A stretch of DNA of 64,000 nt from contig NC_090115.1 in assembly GCF_023973825.1 (NCBI RefSeq), forward strand, positions 992,001-1,056,000, written 5' to 3'. Both the position numbers and the translations under genes were made by a program. Of this stretch, positions 40,467-52,746 are shown in pieces; within the stretch, counting starts at the first letter, position 1; each line of letters begins with the position of its first letter. This DNA is from Plasmodium brasilianum (taxonomy: Eukaryota; Apicomplexa; Aconoidasida; Haemosporida; Plasmodiidae). Under the pieces are notes generated by a model. That model made no database searches and was not told the DNA's origin. It worked only from the letters and a program-made list of their open reading frames with translations.

Positions 40467-43080
40467 TCTTTTTGTAAAAATTACATTAGATGAATATATA
40501 TAAACTTAATTCCAATATTAACTTTCTAAATGTATATTTAAAGTCGCCCGTTCGTTAGAAAAAATTATTTTCACTACTATGATATGGTAGAATGAAATAT
40601 ATGTTAATATATAAAAATAAGTACATGAAACTTTTAATGACATTCATTTTAGTTAATATTTTAAAATATATACATTTGTGCTGGAGTATTTGAGTAAAAA
40701 TGATGGTTGTGATAATAATGTTAAAAGAAGTTAGTAGCTTTAGAATACAGATTAATACAAAAATTTTACTGGATGGAACAATAGCGAAATAAAAATTCAT
40801 AGGATATATTCATAATACACCTTAATTTTTATTTAAACAAAATAATGACGTAACGAAAGTTATATATTCAAGCATTCTTATAGCATAAAGAACATCACTA
40901 ATAATAAGACACATAAATTATTATTAGAAAAGGTATATTTAGAAGGAATGAAAACTAAAAGTTAGAATATATATATAAGTTAATTAAAAAATATTAAGAG
41001 ATTAACATATATATATATATATGTGCAATAAATATACATATATGAAACATATGTATATACATTTAATAATATTATTCATCTGTGATATGTATATCTACGC
41101 AGGACTAAAGTTAAAAATTTCGAGAATAAATGAAAATTAATTATAATTAGTTTTTTTATTTGTCTAAATATGTATCATTAGTAAAATTATATTTACATGG
41201 ATATTTTTTATAGATATAATATTAAAAAAATAACTTAGGAAAAAAAATTTTATAAATAGACAAGGTAGTTCTTTTAGAATTATTTGAATATGTTTTAATA
41301 AGAAGCTTATAAGTTTATATAAATTACTTTTATTTCTTATTCTTCATAAAACATAGTATAATCTATTTAGATACGTTGTGGTATTTTTTTTATATAAACA
41401 TATATATATAATATATAACAATGAGTAATTCACTAGAATATTTTAGAATTTTCAAATAAATTCTACTTAAATTTATAACTATATACAAATATTTATATAC
41501 TATATACATATGAAAGAATGAAATAATATAATAATTGTATTTGTGTAATACTATAGCATAATGTAAACTATATAACAAATAAAAAAAATTAACATATTTT
41601 TTATTTTTTGTGATTTAATTGTTAGTTAAAAGAGGATTATGTTTAGGAAAATTATTATGAATTCATTATTTATATATAATTAGAATAATATATTCTATAT
41701 ATATTATAATTACAGTTGTCTTCTCTATATGTATCTAACATGAAAAAATAAAAGTATTGGAGTAAAAATACTTCTTTTAAAAATATCATTTCAGAATATA
41801 TCTTATTTATTTATTTTATATTAGTTGAATGAAAATTATAATTAAATATATGATATCGTGTAGTATATATTTATAGATTAATAAAAAAATAAATACTGCT
41901 TTCTATACTCTTACGGCTCTAAAGAAAATAATAATACATAAAACACTTACCACTGTTTTATTATATACTACCTTATATATTATCCTTTAGTATTACTAAA
42001 CGATATAATATTATCGAGTAAGTTAATTTATTTAAATTTATATACTATTGGAATTATTTTTTAAACTATGATTATTAATAAAAAAATTTTTTTACTGACA
42101 TTTAACTTTTTATTTTTTTTTTAATATTTGTATTCCCATATAACAAATTAATACAAAATATTATATATATATATGAATTACTTATTGATACTTACACTAA
42201 TATAGCACAAGACCGTTAAAGCTTTAATTTGGGCTTTACATTTAAAAATGAACAAAAACTGTATATGAGTAGAAACTTACAAAAAGAATTTTGATATAAT
42301 GATATACATTTTCCATATATGTATATATATGCGATATGTTGAAATATAATTTATGCATTAAAAAACAATTTATGCTTTTGTTTTTGAATTCTTTTCCGTA
42401 CTATAACTTTTATTATATGTTTTATATAAATTATAATTTATATTTAAAAAGGAATATTTAAGCATAATGAAATGTGTAAATTTAAAAGTTTATTTATTAG
42501 AAGTTTATATAATAATTAATAACTTTATAACTAATATATACTAATGTACCCATTATCACGAATTATATTTTTTTATTCTAAATATAAAAAAAAATCTTAA
42601 GGTAGTAAAGTATTTATTTTATATCATATTGTTTTGTTTTTTTTTCAGAAATAGTTTAACAACAAAAATTTATTATAGTTCTATTAGTAAATTAAAATAT
42701 GTATATATATATATATATTGGAGATTTATTAATAAACTTAGTTATATCATAAAGTACTTTTATTAAAGTTGTTTTTATTAAACATAATAGTATTGAAGTA
42801 TTTACTAAAATATTTTTTAAATTATTTTTTTTGTACTCTTAATATTTAACTTTTATTTATGCAATTTCATATTTTTAAAAAAAAAGCAAAAATAAAACAA
42901 TATAAAATGTTATATGATATAGATATGTATCCTTTTATGTGCACTTAAGTATATAGTATTTTACTTATGTACTTAAAGATATTGTAACATTTAATAATTC
43001 CAACATGAACTAAAAAATAAAACCTTTTATATTAGTCAAAAAATTTATATTTACACTTTTTATTTGGAGTTTCTCTTATT
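39590..43080. other. AT-rich intergenic stretch with period-10 T/C tract
   Basis: The 3' flank of PHIST, then AT-rich sequence. The only structured element is the tract at 40386-40473. No gene seen. Confidence 0.55.
40386..40473. repeat. Polypyrimidine tract with a 10-bp period
   Basis: TTTTTCTTTT repeats six times exactly. It is then followed by two units with one or two additional T, so the spacing drifts to 11-12. The result is a strand-asymmetric T/C (A/G on the minus strand) tract with one C per helical turn. Confidence 0.95.
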
Positions 43081-43193
43081 TCAGGAATGTGTTTTATTGA
43101 TAATATAACAGAAAATTTTATGTTATATACTTTTAGCTTCTTCAAGTTATATATATATTCTTATAAAATAAAATTTTTTATATGTGTATATAA

Positions 43194-43902
43194 ATGTATC
43201 ACATTATAAATAATAAAAAATTTTCCTTTTTTTTGTCGCACGACTTTGATAAATTTTTACGTAATAAAAATAGTACAAATAGCGTATTATCTTCAAGAAC
43301 TGTTAGATTATTATCAGATCTTGTTAATGAAACAGTGAAAATAAGATTAGCAGTTAAATTACCTAGAATTGGATGTGAAAATGAGGAAAAAGAAGAAAGT
43401 AATTATTTAAAACAAAATTATGTTGATAATAATGCATTAATATATGATAGAAGTGGCAAAACTAAAAATAAATGAAATTTGATATTTGGAGATAAAAAAT
43501 TATTCAAGAAGTGCATATATTTTTTATGTAAGCCATTTGTGGAAATAAATAATTTTCTTTGAAAAAATATTATATAGGGAATTTAGTACTATTTATAAAT
43601 ATAGGAAATGAAATTATCCTAACGAGAAAAAAAGTTTAAAACATCCAACTGTTATCCGTATACATTTTATATTTTGTCCACCAGTAATCTTTTTTTTAAC
43701 AGGATCTCCAATATATAGTTTACAGCAATTTCATTACCAAATTTGCTAGAGTATTCTTACAGGGTTATCATCAATAGTTTTTTTATATCAAATTTTTCTT
43801 TATGGAAAGATCCTTGTATTAGCATTAGTTATTTTAAGTATTTCAATAGTCACTTATATATTGGTAATATTATTAAAATATCTATGTAGAGGGATGTAGA
43901 AT
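43194..43902 (+). pseudogene. PEXEL-type exported protein, truncated and decayed
   Basis: An ATG at 43194 opens a 93-codon frame: a short hydrophobic patch near residues 10-14, then a PEXEL-type motif RLLSD at 38-42, followed by a charged Lys/Glu/Asn-rich part. It stops at 43475. Downstream the family continues as relics: FIFCPPVIFFLTG near 43668-43706, ending in a stop, and a TM segment (GKILVLALVILSISIV onward) near 43766-43900 that ends YLCRGM. The CPPVIFFLTG piece matches SPPYLVFLTG in the locus at 50.9 kb, so both belong to one family. The 43194-43475 part could be expressed as a short PEXEL protein without TM, but I read it as a pseudogene. The usual first exon with the signal was not located. 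Confidence 0.6.
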
Positions 43903-43904
43903 GA

Positions 43905-44178
43905 AGGTTTAATTAGAATAAATACATTATTCTCAAAAAAAAATATATTTGATATATCTAATAACAATCTACTTTTTTCTTAATGTTATTCTTAAAAAAG
44001 TTTTATGTTGTACACATATAAATATTATTATGAAATTAAGATAATATATAAATATAAACAAGCGTAGAGAATATATAAACATATGTATATATTAGGTAAT
44101 TATAACAATTTGTTTGTTCCTATTTTTTTTTCCATATTATCATGTATTCCTTTGAGTTAATATAGTACTATGATTTGG

Positions 44179-44223
<45 letters not shown>

Positions 44224-45705
44224 CTTCATAAAAATGTGACATTAATAATGCACAATATTCACAATAAATATATGTAACTTATATGCAAAAATAATGTGTT
44301 TAAATGTTTTGTACAGATTTGCTTTTTAACGAATATATGGCTTCTTAATATAATATATAAAAACACAATTAATGTAACTTCACATAGCCACTAAAGCAAT
44401 TTTAATTTTTAATAGTCATATTTAATATTATTATTATATTTTTTGAAGTTCATATGTGATGTATAGAAGAATTTTTTTAAAAAAACTTATTTTATATTAG
44501 ATTAAATTTAAATGCATCATAATATTTTTCAATTAATAAATATAAATTCGTTTGTTTTTCTTTATTGATGTGTATATCTTATATAAATGAAAAGTAACAA
44601 ATATTCCTTGTATAAAATATAATTAAGAGAAATACATATTTCAAACTTCTTTAATAAAAAGATTCTGTATAAATATATAAGTTTTTTGTATGGTCTATAT
44701 ATCAAGTTATAAGGGTATTATTTTATATTTTTTTTTGTTTTTAATGTAAATTATTAATAGCTCATTAACAAAATTAGAATTCGTGGAGATTTCTAATTAA
44801 ATAAAGAAATTGAATTTCATGTATTATTTTATATTTTAAATTAAGTAATTTTTGGACAAAAATACATTTTATATCCTTTTTTATAGTAATTTATTGTAAA
44901 AAGGGGAAAAAAATCATAATAAAAAAATAATACATTTGTTTGTTTTTTATAGTAGTAAGAGCGTACATTTTTTGAAAGAATATCGGTCTGATATTATTTT
45001 GTGTTATACATCATTTAAACATTTCAATCTGTTTAAAATCATATGTATCTTAATGATAATGAATAATATACTTATGTTAAAATTTGATGAATAATTATAT
45101 AATATGTAGGTAAATTTTATGAATAAATATATTTTGTTCCTGAACATCATTGTATACAGATAATTACTTATTCATTCTAAAATATTTTGCATTTTTTCTG
45201 TATACATTAGATTGTATCAAAAATAATTCGACATAAAACATGTGAAAAAATACTATATGTGAAGACAAGAATAAATATTTACTTATACGTAATCTTCTTT
45301 TTAATAATATAAATATAATTAAAGGAAAATCTATGTTATATATATTAGATCATAACAGCGCAGTTATATTTTTATTAATTTTACAATCTATGATATATTT
45401 TAATTGAATTAATAATAAATTTTTTATTAATCATTTAGTTGTACAAAGATAATATATATCCTTTTTGGTACATTTTATTTAAGAACCTATCATATTATGT
45501 AACTATTCTTTTTGTAAAAGTGCTATTTAGTATATCCTTATTGATCCTTCCCAATTGGTATTAACATGTACTTTATGGATAACATGGTATTTACATTTGA
45601 ACATGTATTCCTTAGACCATGAATAATATCAATTATTTCGTTTTTCATTGAAAACGTGGTTGAATGTGGATATCTTAATATTTAAAATAGGAAATATCTT
45701 CAAAA
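43905..45705. other. AT-rich intergenic stretch, no gene seen
   Basis: Contains a (TA)n run at 44191-44219 and otherwise unstructured AT-rich DNA upstream of the gene at 45713. Confidence 0.55.
44191..44219. repeat. (TA)n dinucleotide run
   Basis: Pure alternating TA after a short (CATA) lead at 44181-44190. Confidence 0.9.
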
Positions 45706-45712
45706 AGAAAAA

Positions 45713-46625
45713 ATGGGTCATCTTATTAATAAAAATCTTATTATTTTCTTTCTTTTTTTTTTTTTTTTGATAATATTAAAAGTTATAGTATTCTATGAAT
45801 TTATATTCTTTTTCTGTAAATTATATACTCATGTATATAAGATTTTTTTATTGGGATTCAGATTATTGATAGGAAATATTCAAAATTTTTTGGTACTATT
45901 TTAGTTTCAAATAGAATCATATATATGAGATTATTAACTTTAGAATTGTTCTATATTACCATAAAATATATGGTTATGTACATTTATATTATACCTTATT
46001 ATTATAGAGTAACTTTCTATTTGATTTACAACCAAGTAAAATTTCATTATATATTGAGGAATACGGTAAAAATGTTGTGAATAATAAACATGGTATACCT
46101 AAAACAATAAAATATTTCGATTTTGATAAAAAAATATTTAAAGAACTTGATAATAAAGATTACCTTAAAAACATCAAAACAATTGGAGATAAGGAATATA
46201 AAAAATTAACACGTAAAAAGCTCATAATACGTATAGCATTACTTTTGTTATTTTTCTTTATATTTATAGTGCCCATTTTAGATCTTTCTTTAGAAAAATT
46301 TTCAGGAGTTGGGTTGTTGGGTTTATTAGGCCCGTTAACCACCAAAAATGAATCTATGGCTGGTATATCTAAAGTTACCGTGGGTGGTCTTTTGATTACA
46401 TTATTCAAACTGGGAGAATGGGCTGAATCGAAATCAATAAATACATCAATTATTTTGTTTTATTGCGTATCTTTCCTCATATTTGTTGTTAAATTTATAT
46501 TAGTGATGGTTTATTACTATAATAAAGTTATAAAATATGAAAATAGAAAGTTCAGAAAAAAATTAAATAAGAAGAAATATGTTTTTTACTGTAAAAATTT
46601 ATTTAATATAACGTCATATCATTAG
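45713..46625 (+). CDS. fam-m-like two-TM protein, two exons, no PEXEL
   Basis: Proposed exons 45713-45832 (ATG to the donor CAT|GTATATAAG, 40 codons, strongly hydrophobic) and 46008-46625 (after the acceptor TTATTATAG). The join is in phase 0 and gives about 245 aa, the usual family length. Exon 2 has FDFDKKIFKELDNKDYLKN, the KKIFKELDY-type motif of P. malariae fam-m proteins. TM1 follows (LIIRIALLLLFFFIFIVP), then a Gly-rich loop, TM2 (IILFYCVSFLIFVVKFILVM) and a basic tail (YYYNKVIKYENRKFRKK). The stretch between the splice site and KKIFKEL is only about 50 residues and has no RxLx motif, where relatives have a PEXEL and about 100 residues. It may therefore be internally deleted or use another export route. 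Exon 1 is also unlike the usual MEQKIK type. Function unknown. Confidence 0.65.
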
Positions 46626-46629
46626 TGAC

Positions 46630-47240
46630 ATACTTAACTAGCATAAAAATAACTATTTATATTTTAAAAATACATTTAAATATACGGATATTTTATTGGG
46701 AGATAGTATAAAAGTATGTTCTTAGTTCTTTTGTTAATTTGAATTTTTGAATGTTTGAATAATTTTCAATATGTTTATTAAGGAGTGACTTCAGCTTAAT
46801 TAAATATTTTGACTCTATAAATAAATACTCCTTTTAAAATATGTCTCATGAATAATATATATATACATATATAAGCGTTTGAATAAGTATATAATGAAAT
46901 ATTTAATATAACTTTAGTGAAATGTGCTACTTTCTATTTGACTAACTTTTTTTTTTTTTTTTGATCAAGTCTAAAATAATTATTTGTTTAGGTTATTTAA
47001 GTAAATGTAATATTATTGTTATATTAACAATAAATGAGTTTTTTTTTGCATTTATTGTATGTATATGAATAATTTTTTTTAGAATGGTAAGTATATATAT
47101 ATTTTTTTTTTTAACAGAAAAAAACAAGTTAATATTTATCTTTAAAATATATATTACACGAGATATTTTATAAAAGGTACTAACTGTAAAAATCTTTTTA
47201 ACAGAGTTTATTTTATATATATTATTAATGTAATATAAAA
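46630..47240. other. 3' flank of the fam-m-like gene
   Basis: No gene. It carries an AGTCTAAAATAATTATTTG motif at 46968, at about the same distance from the stop codon as in four other exported-family loci. The piece ending AAATCTTTTTAACAGAG at about 47205 resembles AAATTCTTTTTAACAGAT at about 57415. Confidence 0.5.
46969..46985 (+). promoter_or_regulatory. Conserved downstream motif, copy 3
   Basis: GTCTAAAATAATTATTT lies about 344 bp after the stop of the fam-m-like gene. Confidence 0.4.
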
Positions 47241-47241
47241 T

Positions 47242-47472
47242 AATGCACTTTCTGATTATGGATTATTTTTAACTGCTTATAAACTTGGAGATTCTGAATC
47301 ATTACAATTAAGGGAAGTTTTTATATTAACTGTTATATTATTTTTTAATCTAATTGTAGTGTTTACTAAGTGTTTCATTAATTATTTGAATATATATTAT
47401 ATTAAAAATTTATATTTAATTAATCTATATAATTTATTTATTTATTATATTACTAATAGTTTAAACTATTGA
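47242..47472 (+). pseudogene. Short relic of a fam-m-type C-terminal TM region
   Basis: A 77-codon open stretch without a start: GLFLTAYKLGDSESLQLR, then a hydrophobic helix (VFILTVILFFNLIVVFTKC) and an aromatic tail. The order resembles the last part of the gene just upstream (GLLITLFKLGEWAESKSIN, TM, basic tail). It may be the remnant of a tandem duplicate whose 5' part is lost. Similarity is modest and could be chance in AT-rich DNA. Confidence 0.35.
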
Positions 47473-47474
47473 AA

Positions 47475-49354
47475 AATAATTATGAAAATATTAACAGATA
47501 CTTTGTTGAATTTCTTTCTAAATATCCATTATTGGGGATTAAATATTGAAATATTTGTATGTCTTTTCTTCATATGGTACGTACTACAATTTTTGTATTT
47601 CACTAATAATTATATTAGATGTAATGAATAATTTAATTCATGAGCGTCGACATGGTTATCGAATTTACAGTAACAAGAGACTTATTTTATTAACAATACA
47701 TAATACTGTTTTTTTTTTTGTGTAATTTTTTTTAATTATATTTTCTTTTAAATATATTTAATTATAACTTGCAATAATATTATGTCTCATACGTAGAAAA
47801 ATAAAACATTGATGTTTAACAATAATTTAATGTTTTAAATAATCATAAGTCTCAAAAATGTGTTGGAAGAACAATTTTATTTATTACGTTTATATATATG
47901 CAATTGTGTAATGGCGACATTTGATTCTCTGTTAAAGCTTCGAATATAAGATGTATATTACATTTTTATTTAACCTAAAAATAAATATGAATTTTCTAAT
48001 TTATTAAATCTATTTATAAGGAGTGAAACGGAACATAAATTCATAGTTCTATAAACTCATTAATATATAATAATGATCTAAAGCATGAATTAAAATTCAG
48101 GATAATTATTTTTATAATAATATATATAAATTAAATTTCGACTAATGATTATTTTATCATTCCATAAACAAAAGTTTTTTATTTTAAAATATATTTTGAA
48201 TAAAATAGCATATCATTTATATAACACAACTTTATAATTTAAAACAATGTTTATGAATATTGAAATCATTGTATCATGTTATTCAAATATTAAATAATTA
48301 GATGAGGTAAAATTTATATTTAATGTGTTATTGAACTATTTTATTAATATAATGTATTAAATGTTACCGTATTATATTATAACTGTAAGGAATATAATAA
48401 ATTAAAAATTGTTCATCATTCAAAAATTTAATGTAATTATTTCTATGAAAAAAAAATTCAATAATAAAGAATAAATATGGTATACGTAAATTAAGTTCCG
48501 TGTCATTAAAATATTATACATTGCTTTTTTTATTTGAAAAAATCATAAATAAAACTTTAACTGAAGTTCAATTATAAATTATTATATAAATATATTTTTA
48601 TTATTAAATCTTTGAATATCAAAAAAAAAAAAAAATTAAATACATTTTTACAGAAAAATATATGTGAGAAAAAAAAAAAGTTTAAGAAAAATAAATATTC
48701 ACTATAATTTGAGTAAATGATCAAATTAGCATACTAACTTTTTTATTGTATAATATGCAACTTAAAAGTTTTTTTAATTTACATCGTAATAAAAGTTCAA
48801 TGCTTCTTTATTTTAGGAAATGCTAGGTATTAAAACTTTTTTTATGTAAAAAATTATGTTTAACTATTTAAATATGAATAAATGTAATGATAAAATATTC
48901 AAAGGGTACTAAGAAAGCGTCATGCATAATGTTACAATATGTACATAATATGTAATGAAATGAAAATATAGTATGCTAATTTTAACTTGATTTAGTAATT
49001 CAAAAAAAATTTTTAATTGTAATAATTATATTCTTTTTATTTTCTTTTTTTAAATATACTAATTTTTTCTTTTAATTTTATTGACGTATGTAAATAAAGT
49101 TAATTTTTTTCAGTACAACAAATTATAATTATTATCATATCTATTCTAAATATATAAAGAGTAAAATTTTCAGAATATAGAAAAATTTTTCTTTTTTAAG
49201 AAATTTTATATTATATGAAAATTTTAATTGTTTATATTTCATCTTAAAAATAAATTTTTAAAAAAAATAATATATTATAAATTCTTGCAGTATTTTCTAT
49301 TGAAAAAATTAATCATTTTACTGTATTCATATATTAGTGTTATCATCCTTTTAT

Positions 49355-49405
<51 letters not shown>

Positions 49406-50520
49406 TTTTTTTTGTATTAATTTTTAATAATATGAGAATATAAATATTTTTGAAATTATTTAATTGCATATAATATTTTTATACTAATTTCCTTCTTACC
49501 TTATTTTTTTATTTTATATTGATATTTCTATATATATATGTGTATTTATATTTTTAAATATAACAAATATAATAAGAAATTTATGAATTTTTAAACATTC
49601 AATAAAATAATAAATCTTGTTCTAAATTATTTATAAATTATTATATTGTAAAATAAATATAAAAATATATAGTGGTTATATTGTTATACTTTTAAAAATA
49701 TACTTAAATTCATAGAATATGTTGTAACTTTGAATTTTATTTTACTATATAATAGTTTATAAGAGAAAACGTATTTTTTTAGTTAAATATGTATATACGT
49801 TTTATATAATAAAAAGTATATTTCATAACTTCATATGCTTTTTTTATTATTTTTACTGCTACAGTGCATACTTTTTTTTGTATATATGAGGAAACGCTAC
49901 AAAAAATGTGAATAAAATTGAAATTACTATTTGGAAACAATGAAAAAATACATATTTAGCTTCTGGATATACAAAGATATACATTTTTATGTGTTATAAC
50001 TTCTTTTAAATAAATAATAAAAAAATTTTTGTTGATTGAATAATTTCTGATTTTATCCAATATTCTTTTAAATATTATATTATTTTATTTTTAATATAAT
50101 AAAATATACATGGAAATTATTATAAATAAATTTTGTTTTTATTTTTAATGTGTAACTTTTAGTATGAGATAAATATGTATAAATTCTATTTATTACATTT
50201 GAAATAAGACAAAATGAGAAAAATCAAAAATGAAATAAAAAGTTTCATACAGAATTTGCAGGATGTGAAAGATTATTAACATTTTTATTATTATCATATA
50301 AAAGTATAAATGTATACACTAGTGGAAAATATTAAGTCCCTCATTTTTATTAAAAAAAATTGTATTTAACTTTTAAATTGGATATGCCATTATAACAACA
50401 ATGTGTTAATATTATGTTACTTCGTATTTTCTCTTTTGTTTCCAAATTTTATTTTTGACTGTAAAATTTTCTTGACTTATAAATATATATGCTTGTATAT
50501 TATAAATGTTTATGTTCTTT
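47475..50520. other. AT-rich intergenic stretch, no gene seen
   Basis: Holds the (TA)21 run at 49361-49403 and no recognisable gene. The frames covering the TA run on both strands are simple IY repeats and are not genes. Confidence 0.55.
49361..49403. repeat. (TA)21 dinucleotide run
   Basis: Uninterrupted alternating TA over 43 bases, the longest in the window. Confidence 0.95.
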
Positions 50521-50527
50521 TATTTAG

Positions 50528-51204
50528 TCTAACTTTGATAATTCAATAAATAAGCAGTACTCACTAGATAACTATTCTTGTTTAATAACTAATAGACACC
50601 TATCAGGAAGTTCATTGGATGTAAAATCAACTGAAGATAGATAAGAAGACGAGGATGGCACTAAATTAGTGGATTAAAAGAAAGATATATATGAAATTTG
50701 AAAAGGCTATAAACTAGGAAAAGAAGAAGTAAATAAAATTTTGTTAAAAACAGAAGGAAGTAATATGTTACCTAAGACAAAAAAAACTATCTTAATAGAA
50801 TAGATACATTCTTTGAAATAAAGATATTCAATCATTTAGGTACCTTAGATATAATTAAAAATATATTGAAATTTTATAAAAATACTGCTAGAAAATTGGT
50901 AAATAGAAATGTGAATTTAGGAATTTCTCCACCCTATTTAGTTTTTTTGACAGGATTAATCCTTTTTTTAATGTAGATTCCACTAGTTTTGCATTACGAT
51001 GCTGTATATGTAAAAACAATGGTTACAAATTTATCAAGTACATTATATCATGTAATTTTCGTATTTTTAATATTTCTGGTGTCTTTGACTATATTAGGTA
51101 TTATATATATTTTTATAAAAACTGCAAAATTTGAAAAAATAAGGACGAATAATTCTAAAGTTTGTTATAATATTGTTAATTACTTTTATAAGAAATACAT
51201 TTAA
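50528..51204 (+). pseudogene. Decayed PEXEL-type exported protein (same family as 43.2 kb)
   Basis: After an acceptor TTTATTTAG at 50527 the frame reads SNFDNSINKQYSLDNY, then a PEXEL-like RHLSG and an acidic segment. Stops follow at about 50642, 50677 and 50699, and further stops near 50800-50860 with frame changes. A NRIDTFFEIKIFNHL-like motif (over two frames) precedes the membrane region, as in P. vivax and P. malariae exported proteins. SPPYLVFLTG lies near 50930. The last 71 codons are open and contain a strong TM (HVIFVFLIFLVSLTILGIIYIF) and a basic end. Number of stops excludes a full product. A possible first exon near 50414 (MLLRIFSFVSKF) is itself closed by TGA. Function of the family is unknown. 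Confidence 0.75.
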
Positions 51205-51581
51205 TATGATATAAGAATATTTGGAGCGTCCTCAAAAATATTGAATATATAGGAGAAATACATACAGTTACAAAATTTTGATAATTCATAATTCATATAC
51301 AACTATTTTCATATAACATAAAAAAATATGTATTTTTAATATTTAGAGAATTTGATTGTTTATCTTCTAAATTTATATTTTAAGGAGTTGTTTGATCATA
51401 GTATTTTGATATAATTGTTTTATATGTATGTAAAAGTGTTTGTGTGTGAAATATATGCATGTTAATTGATTTAATATAAAAAAGTGAATTTTGTATATTT
51501 TCTTTAAATTAATAGAAAATTTCACGTTGTTAATCTTAAAATATGAGCGTACTTTGTTTCCATTTCTTTTACGTTCATTTA

Positions 51582-51598
51582 GTCTAAAATTATTATAT
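51582..51598 (+). promoter_or_regulatory. Conserved downstream motif, copy 4
   Basis: GTCTAAAATTATTATAT lies about 378 bp after the end of the exported-protein relic. Confidence 0.4.
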
Positions 51599-52539
51599 AC
51601 TGACTTAAGAAAATATTTTATCTCTTCTATATTTATTGTACATAACTTTTGCCGTATTTAAAAAAAAAATAAAAGAGCATATTTTTTTTTGGATGTTTTG
51701 CAAAAAGATAATTTGATTAATTTACTTATAAATGGTATTATGATAAATGTATTACAATACGTATTTAATACTAAAATGTTTTTATTATATGTTAAAATTA
51801 TTGAATATTTTGTATATGAAAAGATAAATAAGCCGTAAAATAATATTGTTTTTAACAATGATTAATCTACAGATGAACTATAATTTTGAAAAATATATTT
51901 TATTGTATCTAAATAAAATGTATATAGACTTAACACATTAGTTATTAAGATTGTATTTTAATTCAATTTTATTTGAATTACGGGAGTATACATTATAATA
52001 AAATGTTATAAATATATATATTACACATTTAAATTTATTTTTTAGTTAATGTTAAAAATTTAAGTACCTTTTAAAATTATTAATTTTATATATATATTAT
52101 ATAATTATAAGAAATATTTATATTATACATATATTGCAAATAATTATAAATAAAAATTACTGTATATAATAGAAACGGCTATATTATTCGTAAAATATTT
52201 TAAATAAAATATTGCATAGATGTTTAAGGCTTGTATGAATATTCATTTTTAAAGGATTACAAATTATATCATTATAGAAATTTTGTTGTGGATTTTTTAT
52301 TTGTGCAACTTTTTGTTCATATTTTTTGCTTATATATATGAAAAAATTTATAAGATTAAATATATATAAGCAAACTAATATATAATTATTTAATTTCATT
52401 TATACTATTTGTTTTTACAAAAGGTGTTTAAATGTATTTTTGCGCAATATTAAAACTTCATCATGTACATTTATAGTTAGAAATAATATAGTATCATATG
52501 TTCTTTAGAATATTAGATATTTTACTAACATATCTAGGT

Positions 52540-52746
52540 GTAATTGAGCATGAGTTTTATAATAAGGAGAATTAAAAAAACAAAAACGATTTAAATTATT
52601 TTCTGGAATTATTAACTAATAATATTATTCATATCTTAGATGAAACTTGTGTAAATGAAAGGGATTGCATAAAATCATTTAATTTTTTATATATTTTTTG
52701 GTCGCGAAATGGAAATATTGAATTTATAATTTATAGGATTCAATAA
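52540..52746 (+). pseudogene. Short protein-like relic, possibly PIR N-terminal part
   Basis: A 69-codon stretch with one internal stop (TAA at about 52573) reads IEHEFYNKEN, then KNKNDLNYFLELLTNNI, ILDETCVNERDCIKSFNF and LYIFWSRNG. The helical run followed by CxxxxxC and an aromatic F/Y-W stretch recalls the CKYLNYWL region of PIR proteins. Codon content is less AT-extreme than in the flanks. Assignment is tentative. Confidence 0.3.

Noticed and set aside
40305..40493. Frame encoding a long poly-Phe/Ser stretch
   Set aside because: It is the translation of the period-10 T/C tract.
49228..49469. Frames with (IY)n on both strands
   Set aside because: Translation of the (TA)21 run; no other protein feature.
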